Both the position numbers and the translations under genes were made by a program. Source: Blepharisma stoltei (lineage: Eukaryota; Ciliophora; Heterotrichea; Heterotrichida; Blepharismidae). Taken from it: DNA of 64,000 nt. The stretch covers positions 248,001-312,000 of the forward strand of contig CAJZBQ010000035.1 in the NCBI GenBank assembly GCA_914767885.1. Direction: 5' to 3'. The notes below the pieces were generated by a model. The model was not told the origin of the DNA and searched no databases. It was given only the letters and a program-made list of their open reading frames with translations. Positions 32,668-43,559 of this stretch are shown here, piece by piece. The number at the start of each line of letters is the position of its first letter. Within the stretch, counting starts at the first letter, position 1.

Positions 32668-34328
32668 CTATTGAATTGATAGTCGGGAAACTCTCAAAGT
32701 GTCTCTAAGCTTATTGATTTTGAAAAGCGAAATATTCAGCCTATCTTAACTTAACTTAATTATTCGGTGTTTAAGGTGTCTAGTGCTGCAGCCCCAAAAG
32801 GAGCTTTTAGCTAACTAGTGACGTCACGGAGCCATCTTGGAATATGTGGTCAGCCCAACCGGCCAAGCCTTCTATCGACGCTTCGTCCCCAGCCGCCGCA
32901 CATCTCACCCGGCGCGTTGCCGTCGCTCTGCCCTGACTCAGCTCCTGCGCGTGTTCCGCCTAAGGGTCATCCTCCCTTGGGGATGTGCTGTGGGGTAAAA
33001 CTCCGAAATCTTGAGTGCACTGAGGAGCTGTTCTTTTGGCTATCCCCAAAGTTAAACAGCTATTGCTGTGCAGAAGTTCTCGAGAGAAAACCCAACCCCA
33101 TAAATAAAATTTCATGAGGGAGAGAAATTAGCTCTGCTAATTTTCTCTCCCTCATGAATTTTATTTATGAAAAGCGAAATATTCAGCCTATCAACATAGC
33201 GGAATAGTTTCGAAGCATCGTCAAAATAGCCAGCAGTGTTAAGAATTATGCTAATTATCCCATTCATATCTCCCTGCAGCTCTTTTTCTAAAGATATCAA
33301 GATTCCTATCCCCACTTTAAAAATATAAGCATCCCCTTCAAATAAATAAGAGTCTCATACCCGACTATCTAAATAGCAGCTTACCTAACAATTTCTACTG
33401 AAAAGCAACGTGAAAATAAAGTGTAAACTCATTCTAATAAATACAAATCAGGGGTAATCCCAATTTCATCAAAATGATCATAAACAGTAGGGACGTATTT
33501 CTTCATATAATGCTCAAAAACTCGATAATAGCTTTGCATCCCTGGTAGATCAAATGAATAAAAAGTCCTTAAGATTTCAGATTTAAAAATAATATTTGCG
33601 AGGCACTCAAATGATTTATAATCATCTAGATAAATAACCAAAATTGAAGCCAGATAAGCCATCCCCTGCACGTACCCAGTATCAGGCCTATACGCTATAA
33701 AAGCTTCTAAAATTTCTTGAAGGGTCTGAAATAAGGGCTTTTCTCTTTGAGCGCTTTGAAAAGAGCTCAAATTTCTTCTGATATCTGCAGGAATATTCAA
33801 AGTGCTTTCGTCTCTTTCTTGCTGTGCGAATTTCGACTGCAAAATGCCATATAATTGTGGAGTTATGTAAAGGTTATTTCCGATCACTTTTCCCCAGACT
33901 TCTCCTCTTAGCTTGCTCGGTATCCCTTTCTTGCTGAGTAGCTTTATTCTTTTATTTTTCTTCACTTTTTCTCAATTTGCAAGAATATTTGTCCATGTTT
34001 TAATTTTGTCCTCATCCGTTCTTATTTCTGAGTTGATATTTAGAGATCTTAGATCCTCTTCTTCTGGGTCTGTGGTCTCTGTTGAGTTTTTCTTTATAAT
34101 TTCAAGCTTTTCTTCGAATTGAGTTCGAAGTGTATTTTTTTCCTCAATTAGTTTGGCAATTGTCTGGAGCAATGATTCATTTTCAGTTTGAATTTCTTCG
34201 ATTTCGGAGCTGTTAGCAGTTAGCTTTTCAGTTATTTCTTTCAGCTGTTTTGATTTTGCAAGGCTTTTATCTTCGCTTTCAGCGATTTTCATTTTGGTCT
34301 GTATGAGCTCTTCAATGAAATCATCCAT
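32668..34328 (-). CDS. TBC-domain Rab GTPase-activating protein
   Basis: An N-terminal coiled coil of 110 residues (MDDFIEELIQTKMKIAESED) precedes a TBC domain: GIPSKLRGEVWGKVIG, RRNLSSF.. and the Gln finger in YVQGMAYLASIL, with FHF-like DPDLYLLEW. The RxxxD Arg finger region is IPADIRRN. It would accelerate GTP hydrolysis by a Rab. TGA encodes Trp near 33968, 33429 and in VWDSYLFEG. A roughly 20-nt intron at 33365-33384 joins VEIV to SRVWDSY. A family A retroposon (32747-33168) lies near the 3' end; without it the C-terminus is NISLFKINKLRDTLRV to stop 32668. Confidence 0.85.
32747..33168 (-). mobile_element. SINE-like retroposon family A, copy 2
   Basis: A 422-bp insert with a 24-bp duplication GAAAAGCGAAATATTCAGCC(TATC) at 32723-32746 and 33169-33192. 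Its 5' end is a near-perfect hairpin of about 33-bp arms (ATAAATAAAATTCATGAGGG and complement), the body matches copy 1 (GGAACACGCGCAGGAGCTGA, GTGACGTCAC, GACACCTTAAA), and the tail is TTAAGTTAAGTTAAG. The duplication includes TA. Confidence 0.93.
33365..33384 (-). other. Short intron, about 20 nt
   Basis: GTAAGCTGCTATTTAGATAG on the minus strand. Removing it gives VEIVSRVWDSYLFEG, the conserved IW/VWD motif of TBC domains. The shorter 16-nt form ending at the first TAG gives a stop, so a 20-nt intron is the simplest reading; it is longer than the 15-nt norm here. Confidence 0.5.
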
Positions 34329-34520
34329 TTTCGAATTTATTGCACTTTTGTAAATTCCGCAAAAACAACTTAAATTTTCACTGAATCGTAATAATTATTT
34401 TTTAGCTTACTTCAGCTGTAGTAAAATACATAATTTTAAAATAATATTTTATATTAAAATTAAATATTAGCACAGAAAGAGTTAAAATAAGTAGTTTATC
34501 AGCCATTATTATAAGTAAAT

Positions 34521-36101
34521 ATGAGCGACTTAGACAACTCCACAACCACCGACATCTCTGAGACAGACAACAATGATGGAGACTTAGGTGAGAAGGCAGC
34601 AGTTCTAGTATCTGGGATTGTGCTCTTTATCTCCACAATGTTAGTTATGTACCAACTCTGGAAATACTATAAACATCTGATATACAAGCCTGCCCAAATT
34701 GCTCTCATGATCTTATTCTTAATGCCAATATTCATTGGCTGGACTGCCCTCGCTGTCATTTCCACAATGGAGAAGCAAAAGACTTTGGAGTTTTGCCTGA
34801 ACGTCTATAAATCAATCGGTCTCATTGCCTTCATGTTCTATATCGACAGAATGATGGGGTGGGTCAAAAACGGTGACGAAAGCACATACTCAAGAAAAGA
34901 ACGACAAGAATGCTTGATGAGAGTAGGCAGTGCTAAATGCATTTATGGCTGTATCAAGCCATCTCCATTGACTACTCCTAAAGAGGCTGATTCCTACATG
35001 AACAAAACTTATGCAGGAGTGTTACAGCTTTCAATAGTTTTACTTTTAATAGGTATTGGAGACCTCATTGTCTATTTCTGGTTCCATGACGTCTGGGTTT
35101 ATAAAGGTCCAGCCCATTACTCCTTAGCTTACCTTGCACTTATTGCCAAAGTTGTCAGCTCTTGTTTTGCTCTCAACTATTTGTTTAACTTTTCCCATTT
35201 CGCACATCACATTCCAGAACTTGAAAGACTAGGGATTACAACTAAGTTTTATATTATAAAGCTTACTATGATGTTCACTGAAATTCAGCCAATTCTTATC
35301 TTGTTTTTGGCTGAGCTCGGAGCCATTTCTAACGATTCTAACTCCCCCCTTAAATTGGAACAAAACATAGGTAAAATTTTTATTTTTGACCCACTTTAAA
35401 TTGTAACAATTTTTTTTCAACGAAAAATTTTATAGGTAAAAATATTAATAAATATAAAATTGGTCTTGAACTAATTAAATGGAAATGGTGCAATTAAAAC
35501 AATATTTAAGCAGTTTTCACACTGAATCGATTTTTTTTTAATTAATTCTTCATAAAATAAATTAAAATACAAAAAGGATGCGTTAATTTAAATTTTTTTT
35601 TTATTGAGAAAGTTTAATATAGATTTTTATTAAAAATATTAACCCTCCTTTAAATTGGAGCAGGGTTTATTGCCCTAATTTAAATTGGGGAGAGTAAGTA
35701 TAATGCTGAAGAGATAACGACTTATACCAACAGCTTGCTGTTGTGCTCAGAAATGATTGTAGTAGGATTTTTGCAGCTTTTAGTTTTCCCTGTCGAAGAT
35801 TTCGTCCACCACCCAGAAACAAGAAAGCCACTTACTCCCCCAGTAATAAGAAAATTCTTGCTTATTATTGGGGAGTTTTGCCAAAATTTGAAAATAGTAA
35901 TTTTATATGAATAGATGAAAACTTGCTTATTATTAGGGGTTTTCAGATAAAAAGTGAAAAATAAAAATTTTGGGCAGTTTATCTCCAATAATGGCAATTT
36001 TCATACTATCATATAAAATTTACTATTTAGAAAAATTTTGTGCTAAAACCCCACGAATAAGCAAGAATTTGCTTATTACTGGGAGAATTAAAGAAGTTTA
36101 A
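34521..36101 (+). CDS. TMEM184/OST-alpha family membrane protein, two IESs
   Basis: A seven-transmembrane protein of the DUF300 (TMEM184/organic solute transporter alpha) family. Motifs: PAQIALMILFLMPIFIGW, ALNYLFNFSHFAHH, IKLTMMFTEIQPILILFLA, then after IES removal SLLLCSEMIVVGFLQLLVFP. The N-terminus is acidic and non-signal. Two IESs break the 3' part: 35339-35694 after ISNDS, and 35833-36088 after ETRKPL; TA joining at both keeps frame and the gene ends KPLKEV with TAA at 36099-36101. Substrate unknown; the family is linked to membrane transport and vesicle traffic. Confidence 0.88.
35339..35694. mobile_element. 356-bp TA-bounded IES in TMEM184 with TTAAATTGGA repeats
   Basis: Left end TAACTCCCCCCTTAAATTGG, right end TTAAATTGGGGAGAGTAAG, an inverted pair. 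Inside near the right end there are further TTTAAATTGGAGC and CCCTAATTTAAATTGGGG copies, and near the left CACTTTAAATTG. Joining TA 35339-35340 and 35695-35696 gives AISNDSKYNAEEITT. A separate sequence family from the CTCCGTGAGC MITE, but the same terminal CTCCCC motif. Confidence 0.9.
35833..36088. mobile_element. 256-bp TA-bounded IES in TMEM184 with AATAAGC repeats
   Basis: Left end TTACTCCCCCAGTAATAAG, right end CTTATTACTGGGAGAATTA, an inverted pair; then AAATTCTTGCTTATT type blocks repeated four times in both orientations through the element. Joining TA 35833-35834 with 36089-36090 gives HHPETRKPLKEV and the stop codon. Confidence 0.88.
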
Positions 36102-36123
36102 TCTAAAATTAGGTTTATCTATA

Positions 36124-39100
36124 TTAGTAATAACCTTCAGCTTCATTTCTTTTATATTCTTCTTTTTCACCTTCTTCAGATTTCCGGACTCTTTTTCTTG
36201 AACTGATATTATCTGTTGACGCTGAGTGTAAGTCCATAGACTCTTTCATTAATTTCTTTAAATTTTTAAGCTCTTCTCCTGAAGCTTTTTCTAATATATG
36301 ATATTTCCATAGTTTTTCATATAATTCAGAAAAGCTCGGAAATTCGTCAGAGTTTTTTGTGACCGGCTTGTCTGATTTTTCTTCATCAGTTTTTACTTGA
36401 TAAACATTGGACAAAAAATAATGAAGGATAAATAGCTGGAGGATAAGCAAAGTGTCCATTAATTCTTCATGAGAAAGCTCATCATTGTTTTTACAGCATA
36501 ATTTTATAGATCTCATAAGCCTATATGCATTTGTCTGGAGTTTTGAATTTATGTGTTCAAATATGATGGTTAATTCTTCAGAGCTGGTGAATGATAATGA
36601 CGACAGAAGATCAGCCAAATAAAAGGTAAATTCTGGATTGGCACTGGGTTCAAGGAGTTTAGAAATTGTAGCTAGAAACTTGTTACGATGAGTTTTCCTG
36701 TCCTTTATTAACATATAAAGCCGATTATATAAAGATTCGCTTTGGGATGTAAACGACCGTGTGCCTTTAAATGTGTTGATTTGAAAATCATAAGACTCTT
36801 GTAAAGAAGGCTGCAAGTTTATTAATACAATATCAGAATTTTTTGAAAAAATTGTTTCTATACATTTAAATGAGGTTTCTCTAATATAAATGCTGTCGTC
36901 TGCTAACAAAGCAAAAAGGGTTGGGAGATATATAGTAGGGTTTACGTGTCCTTGCAAATGAATTAGCTTTAAAATGTCAGCCGCATTTTCTCTTACCTCA
37001 ATATCAAGGTCTTTGGCTAAAGTTAAGATATACCCTACATAGCCTTGGATTGCAATAAATAATGTCCCATGGTCTTCATCTCCTCCTTCTATAGTTTTTA
37101 AGTCACAATGTGACAGAAACTCTTGAAACATATTCAGAAGCCTTATTTTGGTTTCTGGGGTGACTGCTTTTTTCCAGGCATCATTTATAAGGTTTTCTGA
37201 TTTTTGCAGTAAATGTGGGAATCTCACCCAAGCATAGCTTAAACACTCTAATGCTCTTTCTCTCAGTCCTTCTGCTTCAGATCTACAATAATATTTAAAA
37301 TAGTCAAAAATACTTTCTGAGAACTGTTTTCCTTGCTCTAGCTGGAGCTCATTATATATATCTGCATTATAGTATTTTATGCATAATCCTAGAACTAGCA
37401 TTGCTCGATTCAGAGAAGGCAAAATATTTGGGTCCAATTTTTTTGATCTTCGCTGCGAGCTTACTAGTATGAAGCAGTTTTTCATTAACTGGGTTAATAA
37501 TGACTCATTGTGGGTCACGTCTTTTACTATTGCACATAAAGCTGCAAGAGCGCTTGCTAAAACACCTGAGCCTTGGGTATAGACTAAAGTAAGCAGCTGG
37601 GTTTCAATTTTTTGAATTCTCTGTGAAAACTGCCCAGTCATTTGTGAAGTCGTTTTTTCTATAATCACACACAGAGAGCTCAACAGTTCACTTTCTTCAG
37701 CTGAGTTGTATTTGGGAGTTAAAAATAGGTATAATGTAGAAATATGCTGAGAAGTGATTGCAGGGTCAACGTATGATAAGATTTCAAGAATTTTGGCATA
37801 TACAATTGAGTTTGAAAGAATGCTGCTTGCATAGAGCTGATCTGAAGCCAAATCACTGATTTTAGCAATTCTTGCTTTATAAGAGTCTCCTTTGGTTATT
37901 GCTATTTTGAATAGCTGAATAATCGGCTCTTTCATGTTCAGCAGCTTATAAACCTTCACTAAAGTTGAGAAAAACTGATTTTCAGTTCCATTTTCAAACC
38001 AAATATACTCAAAGGTGTTTATCACTGCATCTTTAATTCCTTCAGTTTCGTCACCAATCCGTTTTATAAGTTCGCACAGGATTTCTATCATTTTTTCATG
38101 ATCTGGATTGGAGACTATAATATCTTTTAGAATTTTGATGACTCTTTTTCTAACACTTGCTCCTTTGTCTTTGAGTCTTTCTAGTAAAGCTTGATAATAT
38201 AAACTTGAAAATTGAGAGTTATGGCAGATAAAACGGCCAATTATATCACATGCAGCTTCTCTTACAGCAATTGAAGTATCTAATAGACGGTCTGTGACTG
38301 CTTCTTCTATCACTCTTTCTGCTAAACACTCTGGATCTGCTTCCACAATTCCTGCGAGCCCTTTAAGAGCCCTTGATCTTGTCAGTGGTTGAGACGCTCC
38401 TAATAAATTGACTATTTGATTCTGTACATGTGTATAAGTCGCTCCAATCTCAAAACAAAGCAAAAACTGTTTCAGGACTTTTAAAGTCCCAGTCTCTGAC
38501 AATTTCGGAAAGTCTCCAGTTGCTACCTGTGGCGGATTAAGTCAGTTTTTCTTATATTGCTTAAATTCTTTCAAGCTCATGACTTCTTTTAAATCCTCTT
38601 CCCTATCTACATCTACAATCATTTTCACAATCCAAAGACTGAGCCACACACATCTGGCGTTTTCTTTTAAATAGGAATTATCAGAAATCAAAAAATTATA
38701 AACAAGCTGCTTGTAAATATGCTCATTTTCTTCTGTCGCGTAAATTATTTCTCTAGCAATTGGGTTTATTGTGTCTGGTTCTGATTCTTCTGATGCAGGC
38801 TTTTCGTAATTCCTGTGATTTCCTTTTTTCTTTTTGTTGCTTTTTTCGGTTTTTCTTTTCCAGTCGAATTTTTGCATGCATTCACAAATTCTGCAGTCGT
38901 CACAGCGCCAGGTTTCTTCAGTGTAGTTTTCTAGGTTTAAGCCAACACAGTCTAAATGGAACCATTTTCAGCAGCTTTCACATTGTACCATATCACAGGA
39001 ACTGTTAGACCAGCCTTTTTTGCATATACAAAGAGAGCTGTTAGGGTTGTCTGAAGGATGCTGGGTCTGAGGCATAGGGATTATGTTGTGAGGAACAATA

Positions 39101-40401
39101 GGGGATTCTCGGATTTGCATTATGTCAGACCGGAAACTTTTCGCGATATCTGATAATCTTTCTATTGCATAATATCGTAGATTTCCGGTAGATGGGCCTT
39201 TAGAAACCATTGAAAAAAGGTGAAGAATTATACATCCAAGTATTTTAGAAGCCAGCGGAAACTCAGGGCAGTATGTGATCTTTAATATATCATTTATAAA
39301 AATCTCAAGAAAAATGCGGTAGTCCTGGCTGCCACCTGAACTTTTTAAGCATTTTCCTGCCAAATTAGTGCAGAAATACTGCACTAATTTCATTGTATCC
39401 TCATACTGTGTCAGTACAACTTCGCAGTCTAAATTTCCATCAGGTTTGATTGGTTTGCTTAAAAGGCATGAGCTTTGTAGAACATGTACAACTAAAAATG
39501 AGCAAAATCTAATTGAGAGGTCAGAATATACAGGATAGTCCCTGGACACCAATTTTTTACTTTTTGAGCCTATAGCTTGGTTTGGGTCTGCAGTCATTAA
39601 AGGGAGGTTTTGGATAATTTCATCGATAATTTGATCTCTCATTTTGGAATAAAACCCAAATATCGCTGATAAAGTTTGGGCTGCTGATAATTGTAGCATT
39701 TCAAGGCCTTGTGTAAATAGGATCTTCAATAAAATATTAGTTGTTGCCATTAGCCAATAGTCTTGAAGACACCCCCTTGTAATCAGCCCTGAAAGTGACT
39801 CAAGAATCCCACACAAATTCGCCATGCAGTTTTGCAGCTTCATATCAGCAAGCAATTTTGCACTTTGTTTATTTGATAAATTTGCTAAAGGTATAAGCAG
39901 TTTTTCAAAGGAGTCTCTAATTATTTGCATGATAATTTCAATGGTTTCGTCAACCAATACTTTATTGTCTATATAAGGAGACCCAGCCAAATTTAAATAG
40001 ACTTTTGTGGGCTCTAAATAAGGAGAAATTTCTTGACAGACTTCTAAATATTCAGTTGTATAATTTATTCTGAGCGTTGGCTCAATTATTGTTTTAATTC
40101 TCAAAGCAAGGTCTTGGAGTAAATCTGGGTCAATGTTTCTTAATAGGTTGCGGTATCTCAGCCGAGTGATTAAATTGTCAAGTCTTTCGAAATCTTTTAT
40201 TTTTGTGATATTGCTCATCCCATCTATTAAACTTTGTAAAAGCGCGGTATCTGTTTCGATTTTGGGCTCAGACCGAACAAGTGTTTTAGGGAGAGATTTT
40301 AAATTTCGAGGAGTGATGCTGGTATCTTCTGAGTTTCGTTTATTTTTTTTGTTTGTCATTTGCAAGGTAGATACGTCTTCAATTTCGGACCTTCTGCTCA
40401 T
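36124..40401 (-). CDS. Cohesin loader SCC2/NIPBL with PHD finger
   Basis: About 1,400 residues. The N-terminal half is helical HEAT-like; a PHD finger follows at CICKKGW..CDMVQCESCWKW FHLDC..WRCDDCRIC (Cys4-His-Cys3 spacing clear). The C-terminal part has SCC2 HEAT repeats: NLLGASQPLTRSRALKGLAGIVE and VREAACDIIGRFI, IGDETEGIKDAVINTFEYIWF, close to NIPBL/Mis4 signature segments. It loads cohesin onto chromatin. TGA codons near 38965, 38539 and elsewhere encode Trp; one is the aromatic residue in the PHD core. A PHD finger is known in plant SCC2. No IES was seen in 4.3 kb of coding sequence, an unusual exception here. Confidence 0.88.
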
Positions 40402-41060
40402 TTTAGTTTATTAAATGGGGGATTAATTTTATTTAATAATTTTGATTTTTGGAGTTATCCTTTAATATATGGTAGATGCTTTAGACAGGGGATTTAATTT
40501 TAGATTGGATGAATTATATGGCAAAATGAAGGGTGAATGCTATATGATGATCTGGGAGTTTTCTCTGCCATCTAATAAGGTTTATAAATTATAAATGAAA
40601 AATAAAAAAAAATTAATATTCAATTTAAAGCATCTTATTAATAAGCTGTTTTGTTTCTATTTTGAAAGAGATAAAGGCTAATTGAATAAATTATTTATCT
40701 TAAATAGATTTATAAACAGAAATTTAAACTTTTATAAATTCGCTGATTGGTGTAAAATAGCAAGGATTAGCCCAAGGGAAGAGAAAGAGGTTAGGAATTT
40801 CCATGTCACATAGTTTCTATATTTTCTAAATATAATTAGCAGAAAGCCGATTCCCAACTAATATGTTTTTTGATCAAGCATATCTAAAAACACAGACTTA
40901 AGAATTCCTTTCGAGCTTCTAGAAATTCAAACAATTTTAATCCTATAAACTTCTAATATTCGATTTATAGGATTAAATCGTTATTAAATGCCTTTAAAGA
41001 TTGTTAAACATGATTTTTGAACATAAATTAAATTCAAATTTAAATATTTTTTTGTTTGAA
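40402..41060. promoter_or_regulatory. Divergent intergenic region, SCC2 and CKS1
   Basis: About 660 bp of AT-rich DNA between two divergent starts. No repeat or RNA gene was recognised; it must contain both promoters. Confidence 0.35.
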
Positions 41061-41613
41061 ATGACCAAGGATAATATTGAATATTCTGAAAAGTATTTTG
41101 ATGATGAGTATGAGTATCGCCAAGTAAAATTACCAAAAGAAAGAGGTCCTGAGCTAAAAGACAAAGGTCTTCTTACCTCTTTTGATGTAGGCATTTATAT
41201 TTGATAAATAAATAATTATTTATTTAAAATATTCTTGAACATATATAACTTAACTTTATCTAAAAATATAATTTTTTTATATAAAAATATCTCTAAATTG
41301 ATAAATTAGAAAGTTAGCGACGAAGAATGGAGAAAACTTGGAATTGCTCAAAGCAAAGGATGGGTTCATTATGACTTATACTCACCAGAACCTCATATTT
41401 TACTTTTTAGAAGACTATTGGGTACTGATCCTCGAACTGGCTTAGTTGATCCAGCGCTTACTATCCCATCCAATCTGCATATTACAATTATTATATTTCT
41501 TAAAATAAAAATCATTTTAATAAAGATGCTTAATAAAGATGTCAAGAATTAGGGAAAATTTCAGGAGAGAAGCAGAGCAGAAAAGACGTGCTTTGCTGTT
41601 AAGTTGTAAATAA
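41061..41613 (+). CDS. CKS1 cyclin-dependent kinase regulatory subunit, two IESs
   Basis: A small cell-cycle adaptor that binds CDKs and phosphoproteins. Motifs in order: [20 protein letters not shown], then after IES removal [20 protein letters not shown] and [15 protein letters not shown]. These are near-invariant in CKS/Suc1 proteins, including the phosphate-pocket residues. The start [10 protein letters not shown] is preferred over an ATG 60 bp upstream. IES 1 (41174-41314) breaks GLL|SDEEW; IES 2 (41443-41530) breaks TGL|IKMSRI, after which the basic tail [15 protein letters not shown] ends at TAA 41611-41613. The tail is longer than in yeast. Confidence 0.92.
41174..41314. mobile_element. 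141-bp TA-bounded IES in CKS1
   Basis: Left end TTACCTCTTTTGATG, right end inward CTAACTTTCTAATTT, so the ends are similar. Joining TA 41174-41175 with 41315-41316 gives [12 protein letters not shown], the canonical CKS motif. Contains several stops in the reading frame. Strong case since every residue around the joint is conserved. Confidence 0.95.
41443..41530. mobile_element. 88-bp TA-bounded IES in CKS1 tail
   Basis: Joining TA 41443-41444 with 41531-41532 gives [18 protein letters not shown], in frame with an open basic tail. Without removal the ORF ends in an AT-rich Ile/Lys run ([15 protein letters not shown]). Conservation at the tail is low, so this rests on frame and composition. 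Confidence 0.7.
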
Positions 41614-42030
41614 CTTGAATTTGAATTCATAAGTATAAGATTCTTCATATAAATGGCAAGTTAAATTTTAATACTTTTAATGATTTAAAAGTGCTTAATT
41701 CATCTAATCGGATTCTTTTCATAATTAATTGTGTTTAGCTATTATTACCCAAAATTCAATATCTGTTAAGTTTTCTTGCAGTTTAAAAAGTACTTATGCA
41801 AAGAAATTTGCTGCTTATTAAGTTAGCAAATTAGTCAATAAATCATAAGGTTGTTCTGTTTTTATCTTCCGACGAAAACAGCATCAGCATAATAGGCTAA
41901 TGTAATTGCATTTATATATAATATTTATTTTGTACAATTATTCGAGCTATTTATTCACTTTTTCACTTATTCATCTTTCATCTCAAAAAATTAAAATTTT
42001 AATTGTTGATTTAATAAGTCTCAATTATTT

Positions 42031-42419
42031 TAACTCCCCCCCCCCCCTCCGTGAGCGAACAAAAAAATTTTGTTCGCTCACGGAGGGGGGTTATTTTTTT
42101 TTTTAAAAAAAAATTTATATATAAATTTTATAAAAAATATTTTTTTCGAAATTTAAAAAAATCCTAATTTGCAAAAATTGGGAAGCAAATATTAATTTAA
42201 TTTGCAAAATTTATGTTTTAAAACGCAATTTGTTTAAAATTAAACAGAATTAGCTCTAGATTTCATTATACTAATTATCACTTATATATCCAAATTTTTT
42301 TCCATTAAAATTTTTTCTATTAAAAAAATTTTTGTTCACTCACGGAGGGTGGGTTTTTGGTCAAAAAATGCCGATTTTTCTAATGGTTTTGTTCGCTCAC
42401 GGAGGGGGGGGGGGGGGAG
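42031..42419 (+). mobile_element. 389-bp MITE-like element, intergenic
   Basis: The best-preserved copy: C-rich run, CCTCCGTGAGCGAAC, hairpin GAACAAAAAAATTTTGTTC, the core (GCAAATATTAATTTAATTTG, TAGCTCTAGATTTCATTATAC), arm TTCACTCACGGAGGGTGGG, and TTTGTTCGCTCACGGAGG with a long G run before AGTAAG. TA at both ends. It lies upstream of the SOSS-B gene, so frame cannot test removal. Confidence 0.88.
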
Positions 42420-42619
42420 TAAGTAATATATTTTTTAAAAATTTTCATCAAGGAAGTCTAGATCTTTTATTTTATTTTGATATTGACTTGATAATTATAT
42501 ATATATCCCAATTACTTAATCCTTTGCTGATCTATTTTCCATCTTTAATTTTATTTTTTAAATAAAATTTCCATTATTACCTCCCCCAATAATTATTTTT
42601 TAACAAAGTTAATTATTTA

Positions 42620-43036
42620 ATGGCATCAGGACTACACTACAAACTTTGGAACACAACTCCAACACACTCGATTTCCTCTATTACTCCTAATGATAAGAAC
42701 ATAGAAGTGAGAGTCATTTTATTAGAGAAAATAAGCAACATTGAATTAAAAAGTGGAGATGTCATTCATCAATTCCTTGTCGCCGATCATTCCGGGTCTA
42801 TTAAGTGCAATTTCTTTGGAGACATTGGAAGCCAATTAAAGAGTGGCGATATTGTTCATATGTCTAATATCTTTGCCACCTTATATAAAGAAACAACTTT
42901 AACTTTGTATACAGGAAAAAGGTCAAAGGTTTACAAAATAGGGGAGTTTTTCATGAGATTCCTGGAAGAGCCTAATATGAGCGAAACAGAATGGGAAAAA
43001 GATGCAAAAGGGTTATTTTATTTGAAGCAAAGATAG
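42620..43036 (+). CDS. SOSS-B/hSSB-type OB-fold single-stranded DNA-binding protein
   Basis: A 138-aa OB-fold protein close to human NABP1/2 (SOSS complex subunit B). The strand order is clear: VRVILLEKISNIELKSGDVI, QFLVADHSGSIKCNFFGDIG, LKSGDIVHMSNIFATLYK, TLTLYTGKRSKVYKIGEF. The last motif, LYTGR..KIGEF, and the following PNMSE are signature features of SOSS-B. It binds single-stranded DNA in repair. Intact, one exon, no TGA. Confidence 0.88.
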   Translation: MASGLHYKLWNTTPTHSISSITPNDKNIEVRVILLEKISNIELKSGDVIHQFLVADHSGSIKCNFFGDIGSQLKSGDIVHMSNIFATLYKETTLTLYTGKRSKVYKIGEFFMRFLEEPNMSETEWEKDAKGLFYLKQR

Positions 43037-43260
43037 TTAATAGATGGATTAGAATAAAGTATCATAAGATGTATATTAGGATGAATTGTTTTATTGTTAT
43101 CTTTTAGTTCTAATCTTAAATATTAGATGCAGGTGCCTTCTTTATTAATTGAGTTCCTGCCATTTCGTTTGTTTTATAATTTCAAATTTTTTAGCATACT
43201 TTTCTCTATTCTAAAACTTTAGCTTATCATAGTGTTAGCTATTAGAAAATCCTAATTTAC

Positions 43261-43531
43261 TAACCCCCCTCTCCGTGAGCGAAAAAAACCTTTGGAAAAA
43301 TCCCTATTTTCTGAAAAAAACCTATTTAGTGAGCAAACAAAAAAAAAATTTTCTAATATAAAAAATTTTTATGAGTATAAAAAACCTCTAGCTTATTTTG
43401 TTCAATTTTAAATAAATTACATTTTTAAAATATAAATTTTTTAAATTAATGTTCAAAAAAACCTTAAATTTATATAAAAATTTTAACCTCCGTGAGCGAA
43501 AAAATTTTTTGTTCGCTCATGAAGGGGGGAG
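43261..43531 (-). mobile_element. 271-bp MITE-like element, intergenic, reverse orientation
   Basis: CTAACCCCCCTCTCCGTGAGCG at the left, a shortened core in reverse, then AACCTCCGTGAGCGAAAAAA hairpin with TTTTTTGTTCGCTCATGAAG and AGTAAG at the right. TA flanks. It lies 28 bp before the IFT70 start. Confidence 0.82.
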
Positions 43532-43559
43532 TAAGAATAATAGTTCTGTAATAATTTAA

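Noticed and set aside
32818-33117. 99-codon open frame in retroposon copy 2
   Set aside because: Not kept in copy 1 and without family resemblance, so probably chance in GC-rich DNA.
32676-33368. 10-bp inverted pair GATAGTCGGG / CCCGACTATC as IES ends in the TBC gene
   Set aside because: One copy is within the conserved VWDSY exon region and the interval contains TBC coding sequence; most likely chance.
36124-40401. Reading the SCC2 region as three separate genes
   Set aside because: The breaks are TGA codons; with UGA as Trp it is a single frame with continuous homology.
42031-42420. Long C and G runs as functional elements of their own
   Set aside because: They are length-variable parts of the MITE ends, possibly with sequencing error.
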